Shown here in pieces: positions 10,973 to 21,101 of a DNA stretch of 64,000 nucleotides. This DNA comes from Rugosimonospora sp040255525. GTDB lineage: Bacteria > Actinomycetota > Actinomycetes > Mycobacteriales > Micromonosporaceae. Made by a program: the position numbers and the translations under genes. Location: contig JBDZVD010000016.1 in NCBI GenBank assembly GCA_040255525.1, forward strand, positions 22,540 through 86,539, given 5' to 3'. The notes under the pieces were generated by a model, which did not search any database, was not told the origin of the DNA, and was given only the letters and a program-made list of their open reading frames with translations. The first letter of the stretch is position 1, and each line of letters opens with the position of its first letter.

Positions 10973-11013
10973 GGGTCCACAGGTTATCCCCAATATCCAC
11001 AGGCTTTTCCACA
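10973..11013 (+). promoter_or_regulatory. Array of four same-strand DnaA-box-like 9-mers upstream of gyrA
   Basis: Within 41 bp of the gyrB-gyrA gap there are GGGTCCACA (10973-10981), TTATCCCCA (10984-10992), ATATCCACA (10993-11001) and TTTTCCACA (11005-11013), all on the plus strand with start-to-start spacing of 11, 9 and 12 bp. The array ends 17 bp before the gyrA GTG. Each box differs from TTATCCACA by one to three bases. DnaA control of gyrA or DnaA titration is an inference; the box series itself is visible. Confidence 0.6.
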
Positions 11014-11030
11014 ACTCATGAGGGCTCACT

Positions 11031-13565
<2,535 letters not shown>

Positions 13566-13568
13566 TTG

Positions 13569-14498
13569 ATGACGGAGACACAGGCGACGTCGGGGTCGGC
13601 TGGGACCTCGACTTCCCCGGTCGACAACGAGGCCGCCGAGGGTGCAGAGGGCACCAGCAACGGCTCCGCGGCCGGTCGTGCGGTCGTGGGCCGCGCGAGC
13701 GTCCCCGCCGAGACGCCGGCCCCGAAGTACACCAGGGCGCCCGGCATGCCGGCGCCGCCCGAGGCGCCGGCCGAGCAGAAGCAGGACGGCGCCAGTGCGG
13801 ACGCGGGCCCGCCATCCTCCGGACCGGACGGCGGCGGTGCGACCGCCGCGATCGGCGCGCCGGGTGGCGGCATCGGCTCGGCGCAGGTCAGCACCGGCCG
13901 GGCGTCTGTGCCATCCAGCATCCGGGGCTCGGCCAAGTCGGCCGGCCCGACGGTGCCCAGTGGCCGCACGGCGCCGAACGACTCGGTGACGAGCAGGCTG
14001 ACCGGTGCGGCGGCCGCGGGCGGAGGCGCTGCCGCTGGAGCCACGACAGGCCGGGGCATCGGGGTCGGCGGAGGACGGGTCGCCGAGGCGGTACGGGCCG
14101 CGCGGGCCACCGTCTCATCTGCCGCGGCCCGCGGCCCTCGCCGGGCCCGGCTGTTCGTCAAGCGGATCGACCCCTGGTCGGTAATGAAGTTCTCGTTCGC
14201 GGTCGCTTTCGTGCTCTTCTTCGTCGCGATCGTGGCGACCGCGGTGCTCTACCTGGCCCTCGACGCCATGGGCGTGTGGGACAGCGTGAACAAGGCGCTG
14301 GCGGACATGCTCGGGGCCACCGGCGCGAAGTCCGGCGGCTTCAAGATCACAGCGGTCGGTGTGATCGGTGCGGCCGGTGTCCTTGGCCTGGTGAACGTGG
14401 TGCTCTTCACAGCGCTCGCGACCCTGTCGGCGTTCATCTACAACGTCTGTGCCGACCTGGTGGGCGGCATCGAGGTCACCCTGTCCGAGAAGGACTGA
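13569..14498 (+). CDS. DUF3566 transmembrane protein downstream of gyrA
   Basis: A conserved actinobacterial gene found immediately after gyrA, of unknown biochemical role. The 309-residue product has a long low-complexity N-terminal half (Ala, Gly, Ser, Pro; about residues 1-190) and a C-terminal DUF3566 domain that begins RIDPWSVMKFSF, carries two membrane helices (about residues 208-232 and 265-292) and ends with DLVGGIEVTLSEKD. Start at ATG 13569, three bases after gyrA, implies one transcript with gyrBA. The length of the disordered N-terminus varies widely in the family. Confidence 0.88.
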   Translation: MTETQATSGSAGTSTSPVDNEAAEGAEGTSNGSAAGRAVVGRASVPAETPAPKYTRAPGMPAPPEAPAEQKQDGASADAGPPSSGPDGGGATAAIGAPGGGIGSAQVSTGRASVPSSIRGSAKSAGPTVPSGRTAPNDSVTSRLTGAAAAGGGAAAGATTGRGIGVGGGRVAEAVRAARATVSSAAARGPRRARLFVKRIDPWSVMKFSFAVAFVLFFVAIVATAVLYLALDAMGVWDSVNKALADMLGATGAKSGGFKITAVGVIGAAGVLGLVNVVLFTALATLSAFIYNVCADLVGGIEVTLSEKD

Positions 14499-14513
14499 CC
14501 TGCGACAACCTCG

Positions 14514-14540
14514 GTTGGCCCGCCCCTGTGGCGGGCCAAC
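14514..14540 (+). terminator. Probable intrinsic terminator after the gyrBA-DUF3566 unit
   Basis: A perfect 11-bp inverted repeat (GTTGGCCCGCC at 14514-14524 and its complement at 14530-14540) with a 5-base loop lies 16 bp after the DUF3566 stop. It has no long T-run, as is common in high-GC Actinobacteria. Confidence 0.75.
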
Positions 14541-14606
14541 TTCGTGTCTGCGGGTACCGGTTTGGGAGAAGCCCGGCCGGTACGGTAACCTTGCTCGTCG
14601 CGTCAC

Positions 14607-14680
14607 GGGGCTATAGCTCAGTCGGTTAGAGCGCAGAGCTGATAACTCTGAGGTCGATGGTTCGATTCCATCTAGCCCCA
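14607..14680 (+). tRNA. tRNA-Ile (anticodon GAT)
   Basis: A 74-nt cloverleaf: acceptor GGGGCTA pairs with TAGCCCC, discriminator A at 14680. The anticodon stem CAGAG/CTCTG encloses CTGATAA with GAT at 14641-14643. The T arm has GGTTCGATTCC. CCA is not encoded. Its position after gyrA, before tRNA-Ala, is the conserved actinobacterial arrangement. Confidence 0.97.
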
Positions 14681-14742
14681 CTCCTCACAACCCCGGTCGT
14701 CATCTGGCGGCCGCTTAGCCCGATCACGAAAGGGCCTGTCCG

Positions 14743-14871
14743 ATGGTGAAGAAGCTGCTGATCATCGCCGGGGTGCTCGGCGCAGCGGTGTACGTGGCGA
14801 AGAAGGTCAAGGACGCCAACGACGAGCGGGCGCTCTGGCACGAGGCGACCACCTCGCCGGATCTCCGGTAG
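14743..14871 (+). CDS. DLW-39 family small membrane protein
   Basis: A 42-residue product, MVKKLLIIAGVLGAAVYVAK at the N-terminus, with a single short membrane segment followed by a charged helix and a C-terminal ERALWHEATTSPDLR. The LW pair in an acidic tail, the size and the location between tRNA-Ile and tRNA-Ala match the DLW-39 family of Actinobacteria. Function is unknown. The start ATG at 14743 has a weak upstream GGGCC/AAAGG element (AAAGGG at 14729-14734). Confidence 0.82.
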   Translation: MVKKLLIIAGVLGAAVYVAKKVKDANDERALWHEATTSPDLR

Positions 14872-14890
14872 TTCCTGGCCTGCCCGGCCG

Positions 14891-14963
14891 GGGGACGTAG
14901 CTCAACTGGCAGAGCACTGCCTTTGCAAGGCAGGGGTTAGGGGTTCAAGTCCCCTCGTCTCCA
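14891..14963 (+). tRNA. tRNA-Ala (anticodon TGC)
   Basis: A 73-nt cloverleaf: acceptor GGGGACG pairs with CGTCTCC (one G-T), discriminator A at 14963. The anticodon stem CTGCC/GGCAG encloses TTTGCAA with TGC at 14924-14926. T arm GGTTCAAGTCC. CCA is not encoded. A recombinase remnant faces its 3' end, consistent with past use as an integration site. Confidence 0.97.
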
Positions 14964-15046
14964 CTCTTTGCCTGCTCTGACCAGGCGTTCCGAGAGGTCC
15001 AAGGTCATCCGGCCCAATCTCGGCCCAAGCTGGTTCTGATCTTGCG

Positions 15047-15400
15047 TCACGGGCTCTGCGTGCTGGTAGTGCCGGCCGCACTCAAGACAGCGCCGACGAC
15101 TCCCCGACGCCGGTCTCGTTTGGGCCACCAGCGGACGTAGGTCTCCAGCGTGATCCGCAGGGTCTTGTGTCGCAGCAGCCGTTGAACTTCCTGCGGCTCG
15201 ACATGGTTGGTGATCAGCGTGGTGGCGAAGAAGTGTCGGAGCGCGTGGAACGTTCCGTGTTCGACCGGCCAGCCGGCGGCCTCTCGCCACTTCGCCCACT
15301 CCCCGGACCAGGTCTTGTCGTCGGTGTGACCACGCGCAGCCGAGACGAGCTGGGCTAGCGCCCGATGCAGCCGCCAGAGGCGTTCCTGCGGTTCGGTGTG
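15047..15400 (-). pseudogene. Truncated tyrosine recombinase (integrase) C-terminal fragment
   Basis: Read on the minus strand, the frame from about 15400 to the stop at 15047 encodes the catalytic C-terminus of a phage or element integrase: WSGEWAKWREAAGW, then box-II HALRHFFATTL (His-x-x-Arg), VQRLLRHKTLRITLETYV with the nucleophilic Tyr, and a basic tail. The N-terminal core-binding domain and the first catalytic Arg region are not recognisable upstream; the frame continues open to 15712 but the translation is low-complexity and unlike an integrase. The fragment ends 84 bp from tRNA-Ala, the orientation expected of an int gene beside an attachment site. I regard it as a relic of an integrated element. 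Confidence 0.7.
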
Positions 15401-16062
15401 CTCGACGCTGATGGTCGAGCCGCTACCAGCACCGACCCGCGTCCGCTGCCTCCGCCGGAATCGCGGCCGGCTCCTGTGGATGTCGGATGGGAAAACCTGT
15501 GGATCGGCCGGTGCACAGGTGTGGAGGGCTGTGGATTGGCTGTGGATAACCCTGCGGACATCGCGGCGACCGTCGATCTTCGTCGTGGCGCATCGAACGA
15601 CCATCGCCGGGTACCTCGCAGTGATGGCGTGGTTATTGCGGCGCTTCGGTGCTCTGGCGGGCATGGCGCTGCTCAGGTGGGCCTGGCGGCGGATCGCGGC
15701 CCGCCGTCGCAAGAGCGCCGGCCGGCCCGCCGGACCCAGCTAGGCCGGGACGACGGGCTGACGGCAGGGCTGACCGGTCCTGGCGGCCGTGTCGCGCGGC
15801 CGGCCAGGCCAACGCCTGGTGTCGAGCGGGGACTGCTGGCACAAAATGCCGGGTAATGAGGCTTTTCGAGGCGCCCTTGTCGCTCGGATCGGGGATTGTT
15901 GCGGGAGTCCGCCGGAGGTCTAATCGGGGCACAAGCTCCGGACAGCTTCAGAACGGGGAGAGCCAGAGATACCGGGAATTGCCGGTGTGCCCGGTTCACC
16001 AGACCGGCTTGACGAGCGGTCCGGTCCTTGCGGTGTTGACCCGCACGAAAGGCAGCCGAACC
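15401..16062. other. Gene-poor interval between integrase relic and small membrane gene
   Basis: Apart from the DnaA-box array at 15475-15549 I see no intact gene. A 39-codon plus-strand frame at about 15624-15740 encodes a basic hydrophobic peptide but lacks a convincing ribosome-binding site. TTGACG at 16009-16014 may be a -35 for the downstream small gene. Base composition is slightly lower in GC than the flanks. Confidence 0.4.
15475..15549 (-). promoter_or_regulatory. Array of five same-strand DnaA-box-like 9-mers
   Basis: Five motifs of the form TGTGGANNN (minus-strand boxes ...TCCACA) start at 15475, 15498, 15520, 15530 and 15541. The last, TGTGGATAA, is a perfect consensus DnaA box; the others are TGTGGATGT, TGTGGATCG, TGTGGAGGG and TGTGGATTG. 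Start spacing is 23, 22, 10 and 11 bp, about one or two helical turns. They lie about 13.5 kb from oriC in a stretch without a convincing intact gene. Confidence 0.55.
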
Positions 16063-16263
16063 ATGCACAGCGCACGACGCCATACCCCCCGGCTGGTCCC
16101 GGGGCAGCCCAAGAACAGCGGAGCACAGCTGCCACTCCGCTGGGCGCTGATCATCTTGGCTGCCGCGGTGGTGGGCTTCTCTATCAACAGCATCGCCGAT
16201 CCGGTTTCGGCGATCACCGCTGCGGCGGCGGTGGCCGGGCTGCTGCACCAGGTGCTGCCGTGA
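16063..16263 (+). CDS. Small hypothetical membrane protein, 66 residues
   Basis: The product starts MHSARRHTPRLVPGQPKNSG, a basic N-terminus, followed by LPLRWALIILAAAVVGFSIN and a second hydrophobic stretch ending AAVAGLLHQVLP. This predicts one or two membrane helices with the N-terminus inside. AAAGGCAG (16048-16055) at seven bases supports ATG 16063. I do not recognise a characterised family; similar small Ala-rich membrane peptides are common in Actinobacteria. No partner gene is suggested by the neighbourhood. Confidence 0.6.
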   Translation: MHSARRHTPRLVPGQPKNSGAQLPLRWALIILAAAVVGFSINSIADPVSAITAAAAVAGLLHQVLP

Positions 16264-16674
16264 CTGCCCGTACATAGGAACGACCCCCGGGGCATGTGCG
16301 CTGTGCGCACGCCGGCTGGACTGGGCCGGTACCCCGAGGGCCGGGTGGCTGCCTCGTATTCGCTGGGCCGCTGTGTCGCGGTCTCGGCGATGCGAGTCCA
16401 GAGGACAACGGCTAGCGGACAGTCACCTCACGAGTCCAACGCTTACACAACTTCGGACCACCTCCCTTCCCGTGTACCACCACATTAGGCACGCGATCAC
16501 GGTCGCGGCAACGCATTTCCCGTTGGACCCCAAGGATTCTCGCCTGGCTTGGGCACCAAGCCGCCCGTTCCCGACCGGTCTGGCGTGGCGCGTCTGGCAC
16601 CGCGCCACGACCCAGGCCAGTCGTCCGTAGCTGTGCCGGCATTACCGTCGGGGTGATAAGGCAGGATGGCGTCC
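16264..16674. other. Intergenic region without recognised features
   Basis: About 410 bp upstream of the YbaK-type gene. Short open frames on both strands translate to low-complexity Arg/Pro-rich peptides and lack ribosome-binding sites. I see no tRNA, hairpin terminator or clear promoter. Confidence 0.4.
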
Positions 16675-17211
16675 ATGATGGGTACTCTCCACACCGAACC
16701 CGCCCTGAGCCGTCCGGATCTCCTCGCACCACCGGTACTCGCGGCGCTGCAGAGCTGGGAGCGGGCCGGCGAGGTGCAGGTGGCCCCGATCGATTCCGAG
16801 TTGGCCGACACCGCCGCGTTCTGTGAGGCGTACCAGGTCGGCCTGGAGGTCAGTGCGAACTGCGTGGTGGTGGCGGGCAAGCGGGAAGGGTTGGGACGGT
16901 ACGCGGCCTGTGTGGTCCTCGCCACGACCCGGGCGGACGTCAACGGTGTGGCACGGCGCAGGCTCGACGTACGCAAGGCGAGCTTCGCGCCGATGGACGC
17001 CGCGGTCAGCGAGACCGGCATGGAGTACGGCGGCATCACCCCGATCGGCCTGCCCGCGGCGTGGCCGGTCCTGGTCGACGCGGCCGTGGCGGCCACGCCG
17101 CACGTGATCGTCGGCTCCGGAATCCGGGGCAGCAAGATAGCGCTTCCCGGCAAGGCGCTGGCGGATCTGCCGGGCGCGGTCGTCGTGGAAGGCTTGGGGA
17201 TACCAAGCTGA
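16675..17211 (+). CDS. YbaK/ProX-type aminoacyl-tRNA deacylase (trans-editing domain)
   Basis: YbaK-family proteins hydrolyse mischarged aminoacyl-tRNAs, classically Cys- or Ala-tRNA(Pro). The 178-residue protein has the core arrangement: an N-terminal lead (LAALQSWERAG), CVVVAGKREGLGRYAACVVLATTRADVNG, the RKASFA segment, the GGITPIGLP loop (the family GGxxPxG motif) and a closing VIVGSGIRGSKIALPG strand-turn. I chose ATG 16675 for its spacing to AGG at 16663-16665; ATG 16666 and 16678 are possible. The proS gene about 1.4 kb away on the other strand makes a proline-decoding role attractive, but specificity is not determined by sequence here. Confidence 0.78.
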   Translation: MMGTLHTEPALSRPDLLAPPVLAALQSWERAGEVQVAPIDSELADTAAFCEAYQVGLEVSANCVVVAGKREGLGRYAACVVLATTRADVNGVARRRLDVRKASFAPMDAAVSETGMEYGGITPIGLPAAWPVLVDAAVAATPHVIVGSGIRGSKIALPGKALADLPGAVVVEGLGIPS

Positions 17212-17239
17212 TCGATGCCGTTTCACGTGCAACCAACGC

Positions 17240-18035
17240 TCACAAGCGGCTGAACTGGTCCTCCGTCAACGTCACCGAGGCGGCGGCGAGGTTTTCTTCC
17301 AGGTGGGTCACCGACGAGGTGCCCGGGATCGGCAGCGTCACCGGGGACCGGTGCAGCAGCCAGGCCAGCGCGAGCTGGGCCGGGGTGGCTCCGGTCTCCT
17401 GGGCGATGGCGTCCAGCGGGCCGCCGGGCCGGGCCAGCTCGCCGGTCGCGATCGGGAACCACGGGATGAACCCGATCCCCTCCGCCTCGCAGTAGTCCAG
17501 CACCGCTTCGTGCTCGCGGTTGCCGAGGTTGTACAGGTTCTGCACGCTCACGATCGTGGCGAGCTTCCGGGCCTGCTTGATCTGGTCAACCGTCACATTG
17601 GACAGCCCGATGTGCCGGATCTTGCCTTCCCGCTGCAAGTTGACCAGCTCGCCGACCGACTCCGCGAGCGGCACCCGCGGATCGGGGCGGTGCAGCTGGA
17701 ACAGGTCGATGCGCTCCACGCCGAGCCGGCGCAGGCTCATTTCGGCCTCCTGGCGCAGGTACTCCGGGCGACCCAGCGGGTGCCACTCGCCCGGGCCGGT
17801 GCGCAGCAGGCCGGCCTTTGTCGCGATGACCAGACCCTGCGGGTACGGGTGCAGGGCGTCGTGGATGATCTGTTCGCTCACGTACGGCCCGTACGAGTCC
17901 GCCGTGTCGATCAGGCTCACGCCCAGTTCGGTCGCGCGGCTCGCCCCAGATGCCGGGACCGGTCAGCTGCATCGCGCCGTACCCGAGCCGGTTGACGGTC
18001 AGCTCACCGCCGATGACGAACTGCAGATCCGTCAT
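17240..18035 (-). pseudogene. Aldo/keto reductase gene disrupted by an out-of-frame internal deletion
   Basis: The minus-strand gene starts MTDLQFVIGGELTVNRLGYG at ATG 18035, overlapping sufE by the 4-bp ATGA, and reads correctly through MQLTGPGIWGEPRD. The next family element, ELGVSLIDTADSYG, is present but in another frame; the roughly 12 residues that form helix 1 in relatives are absent. From there to the stop at 17240 the frame is intact, with the catalytic Asp and Tyr (DTADSY), Lys (VIATKAG) and His (FQLHRPDP) and the C-terminal cofactor region IPGTSS. The break lies near 17935-17945. The loss is not a multiple of three, so no full-length reductase can be made. Confidence 0.85.
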
Positions 18036-18457
18036 GCTGTTGCCTCTCTGATCTGCCGCTTCAGCCGGGCCAGGATGGCGGAGCCGCCACGCACCCGTAA
18101 CGGACTGATCGCACTCGCGAGGCCCATGCGCTGGTAGAGATCGTCCGGTACCGCGAGCACCTCGTCCGCGGTCGCGCCAGCCAGGCCCTCCGCCAGGATG
18201 CCGGCGAATGCCCGAGTCGTCGGGGACTCGGGCGGGCAGTCGAACCAGGTCGAGACCGTACCGTCGGCCGAGACGGTGGCGCGCAGGAAGAACGGGGTCT
18301 GGCACTCCGGTACCTGCTCCATGCCCGCGTGCCCGGCCAGGTCGTCCGGCAGGGGCGGCACGGCGTCGGCGTACTCCAGCAGCATTTCCAAGACGACCTC
18401 GCGCGGCGCCGAGGCGAATTCCTCGATGATCTCCGCGAGCCTCGGTGGCATATCCAT
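18032..18457 (-). CDS. sufE: SufE-family Fe-S cluster assembly sulfur acceptor
   Basis: SufE accepts sulfane sulfur from the cysteine desulfurase SufS and stimulates it for Fe-S assembly. The 141-residue protein starts MDMPPRLAEIIEEFASAP, has LLEYADAVPPLPDDL and the active-site cysteine region VPECQTPFFL, then a DCPPESPTTRAFAGIL segment and a C-terminal ISPLRVRGGSAILARLKRQI, all SufE features. ATG 18457 is chosen over upstream codons because of the family N-terminus and a TCGGGA site upstream. No sufS is in the window. The stop overlaps the start of the broken reductase gene, so the two were probably one transcript. Confidence 0.87.
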   Translation of the reverse strand: MDMPPRLAEIIEEFASAPREVVLEMLLEYADAVPPLPDDLAGHAGMEQVPECQTPFFLRATVSADGTVSTWFDCPPESPTTRAFAGILAEGLAGATADEVLAVPDDLYQRMGLASAISPLRVRGGSAILARLKRQIREATA

Positions 18458-18571
18458 CGTCCCGAGCCTAGTTCGCGTCGGCGTGTCCCGCCGCGAAGCT
18501 GACACGCGGCGGCTCTGGGCGCGGAGTGCGACAGCCCCGTCAAGATGGCCGCTCCGGATGCTCGGGCACGA

Positions 18572-20278
18572 TCAGCGCAACCGCGCCCGCACCGCCTCCG
18601 CCAGCCCGTCGACGGGCACGTCCTCCCGGGTACCGCCGGCCCGCTCGCGCACCTCGACGTATCCGTCGGCCAGCCGCCGCCCGGCGACCACGACGACCGG
18701 TACGCCGATCAGTTCGGCGTCGGCGAACCGTACGCCGGCCGACACCCCGGTCCGGTCGTCGAACAGCACCCGGAGGCCGGAACGCTCCACCTCGCCGGCC
18801 AGCGACTCCACCGCGTCCCGGTCGGCGAGCCCGACCAGGTGCACGTCCGCCGGGGCCACGCCGGCCGGCCAGCAGATCCCGCGATCGTCGTGGTGCTGCT
18901 CGACGAGCGTGGCCAGCACGCGGGACAGCCCGATCCCGTAGCTGCCCATGGTGACCCGCACCGGACGGCCATCCGGGCCGATGGCGTCGAGCCCGAACAC
19001 GTCGCTGTACCGCCGGCCGAGCTGGAACACGTGGCCGACCTCGACCCCGCGCCGCAGTTCCAACGGACCGCCGCAGCGGGGACACGGATCGCCGGCGCGC
19101 ACCACGGCCGCCTCGATCGTGCCGTCCGGCGTGAAGTCGCGCCCGCAGACCACGTCGATCGCGTGCCGGCCGGGTTCGTTGGCGCCGGTCACCCAGGCGC
19201 TGCCCGGCACCACCCGGGGATCGACCAGGTACCGGGCCTTCAGGCCGCCCTGCGGGCCGAGGTACCCGCGTACCAGGTCGGGCCGGGACGCGAAGTCGTC
19301 GAACAGCGCCACGGCGGCCGGGTACAGCGCGGCCTCGACCCGGCGCAGGTCGACCTCGCGGTCGCCGGGCACCCCGATGACCAGTAGCTCGCCGTCCACC
19401 GTCAGCACGACGTTCTTCAGGGTGTCCGCGGCCCGCCAGTCGTCGCGCCCGCCGGCCCGGCGCGCGTTGAGCGTGTCGACCAGCAAGTCGATGGTGGGCG
19501 TGTCGGGCGTGTCGAGCACCTCCGGCCGGCCGGCCGCGCGGAGCGCGGTGCCGTCGGGCACCGGGGTGGTGACCGCCTCGATGTTGGCCGCGTACCCGCA
19601 GTCGCAGGCCGCGAACGTGTCCTCGCCCACCGGTGTCGGCGCCAGGAACTCCTCCGATGCCGAACCGCCCATCGCCCCGGCGGAGGCGGCCACGATGCGT
19701 ACCTCGACGCCGAGCCGATCGAAGATTCGCTGGTACGCCGCCCGGTACCCGGCGTACGCGGCGGCCAGCCCCTCGTCGTCCAGATCGAACGAGTACCCGT
19801 CCTTCATCAGGAACTCCCGGCTGCGCAGCAGGCCGGCCCGCGGCCGTGCCTCGTCCCGGAACTTCCACTGCACCTGGAACAGGCTCACCGGGTAGTCCTT
19901 GTACGACGAGTACAGGTCGCGAACCAGGCCGGTGAACATCTCCTCGTGGGTCGGGCCGAGCAGGTGATCCGCCCCGCGCCGGTCCCTGAGCCGGAAGATC
20001 TCCGGACCGTACTCGTCCCAGCGCCCGCTGCGCTGGTACGGCTCGCGGGGCAGCAGGGCCGGGAACGACACCTCCTGCGCCCCGATCGCGGTCATCTCTT
20101 CCCGCACCACCCGGGTCACCTGATCCAGGACCAGCCGGCCCAGCGGCAGCCACGCGTACCCGCCCGGCGCCACCCGCCGGATGTAGCCGGCCCGCACCAG
20201 CAGGCGGTGGCTGGGCACCTCGGCCTCGGCGGGGTCCTCCCGCAGAGTACGCAGAAACAATGTCGACATCCGCAGCAT
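18572..20278 (-). CDS. proS: Prolyl-tRNA synthetase, bacterial type with editing insertion
   Basis: ProRS charges tRNA(Pro) with proline in the cytoplasm. The 568-residue class II enzyme starts MLRMSTLFLRTLRED and shows motif 1 around AGYIRRVAPGGYAWLPLG, motif 2 (WKFRDEARPRAGLLRSREF), the INS editing domain between motifs 2 and 3, motif 3 (GSYGIGLSRVLATL) and the C-terminal anticodon-binding domain. Cys pairs CDCGY and CPRCGG occur within the insertion. The start at 20278 is preferred over an extension of 51 non-family residues. It lies upstream of sufE on the same strand. Confidence 0.95.
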   Translation of the reverse strand: MLRMSTLFLRTLREDPAEAEVPSHRLLVRAGYIRRVAPGGYAWLPLGRLVLDQVTRVVREEMTAIGAQEVSFPALLPREPYQRSGRWDEYGPEIFRLRDRRGADHLLGPTHEEMFTGLVRDLYSSYKDYPVSLFQVQWKFRDEARPRAGLLRSREFLMKDGYSFDLDDEGLAAAYAGYRAAYQRIFDRLGVEVRIVAASAGAMGGSASEEFLAPTPVGEDTFAACDCGYAANIEAVTTPVPDGTALRAAGRPEVLDTPDTPTIDLLVDTLNARRAGGRDDWRAADTLKNVVLTVDGELLVIGVPGDREVDLRRVEAALYPAAVALFDDFASRPDLVRGYLGPQGGLKARYLVDPRVVPGSAWVTGANEPGRHAIDVVCGRDFTPDGTIEAAVVRAGDPCPRCGGPLELRRGVEVGHVFQLGRRYSDVFGLDAIGPDGRPVRVTMGSYGIGLSRVLATLVEQHHDDRGICWPAGVAPADVHLVGLADRDAVESLAGEVERSGLRVLFDDRTGVSAGVRFADAELIGVPVVVVAGRRLADGYVEVRERAGGTREDVPVDGLAEAVRARLR

Positions 20279-20417
20279 CCAGGCAGCGTACGGCGTGGTG
20301 TCGGATGGGCGTCGATGTGTTTCCGCGAGCACTGACAACCGTCCGTCGAATGCTGGCGTCTTGGTGGTCACACAAGGGCAGCCGGCGCCCAGACCCCTTA
20401 CACCGACAGGAGACCCG

Positions 20418-21088
20418 ATGACGGACGACACGTTCGTCGTGCACGGTCCAGGCTCGCCAGATCCCTATCCCTCCGTGGTGCGAAGGATGGCACGCGTGGA
20501 CCGTTTCGCAGACGAGTTCGACACCTTCGTGCGGCGCGCACGCCGGCACTGCTGCGCGCGGCCTACCTACTCACCGGGGACCAGCACCTGGCCGAAGACC
20601 TGGTGCAGTCCGCCCTGGCCCGTACCCACCGCGCCTGGGGGCGGCTGCACGACCAGGGCAACGTCGAGGCGTACACCCGCAAGGTGATGTACCACCTGCA
20701 AGTCTCGTGGTGGCGCCGGCCGCGGGTGGCCGAGTCGCTGCCCGGTGACATGCCCGAGCCGCGCGCCGGGCACAAGCCGGACCACGGCGACGCGACCGGG
20801 ACGCGGCTGATGCTGCGACGGGCGCTGTTGCGGCTGACCGCACGGCAGCATGTATTTCCTGGTCGATGTCGACTCGGGCAAGGCCCCACCCGGCTGAGCC
20901 AGGACGGGACCGCTTCGATCAGTGGCAAGTTCACCCTCGATGGGAGGATCCTGTTCCTCGACGATCTGAACCGGGCCAACGGCAACGGCGTCGTACCGCG
21001 CCTGACCCTCTTCGGGCCGGACGGGAAAGTACTGAGCCACGCCACCGCGCCGAAGTTCAACTTGGGATATCTGGTGTCGGTCGGCTAG
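20418..21088 (+). pseudogene. Collapsed SigE-type ECF sigma factor fused to the tail of another protein
   Basis: A start at ATG 20418 with AGGAG (20408-20412) leads into FADEFDTFVR, the N-terminus of a SigE-family sigma factor. One base is missing near 20532-20534 (CG before GCG); in the shifted frame region 2 continues as TPALLRAAYLLTGDQHLAED, then LVQSALARTHRAWGRL, YTRKVMYHLQVSWWRR and LMLRRALLRLTARQ, the very beginning of region 4. The DNA-binding helix-turn-helix is then missing. Directly joined (about 20850) is the end of an unrelated protein, MYFLVDVDSGKA, a further one-base loss near 20886, and TRLSQDGTASISGKF to VSVG. That tail resembles a beta-propeller-like protein of the kind often encoded after such sigma factors. 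At least three lesions are visible. Confidence 0.82.
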
Positions 21089-21101
21089 CGGGAGCCTGGA
21101 G

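Noticed and set aside
15624..15743. Small plus-strand frame encoding a basic hydrophobic peptide (MAWLLRRFGALAG...)
   Set aside because: No convincing ribosome-binding site, and composition fits chance in a GC-rich gap; kept only as a note in the interval entry.
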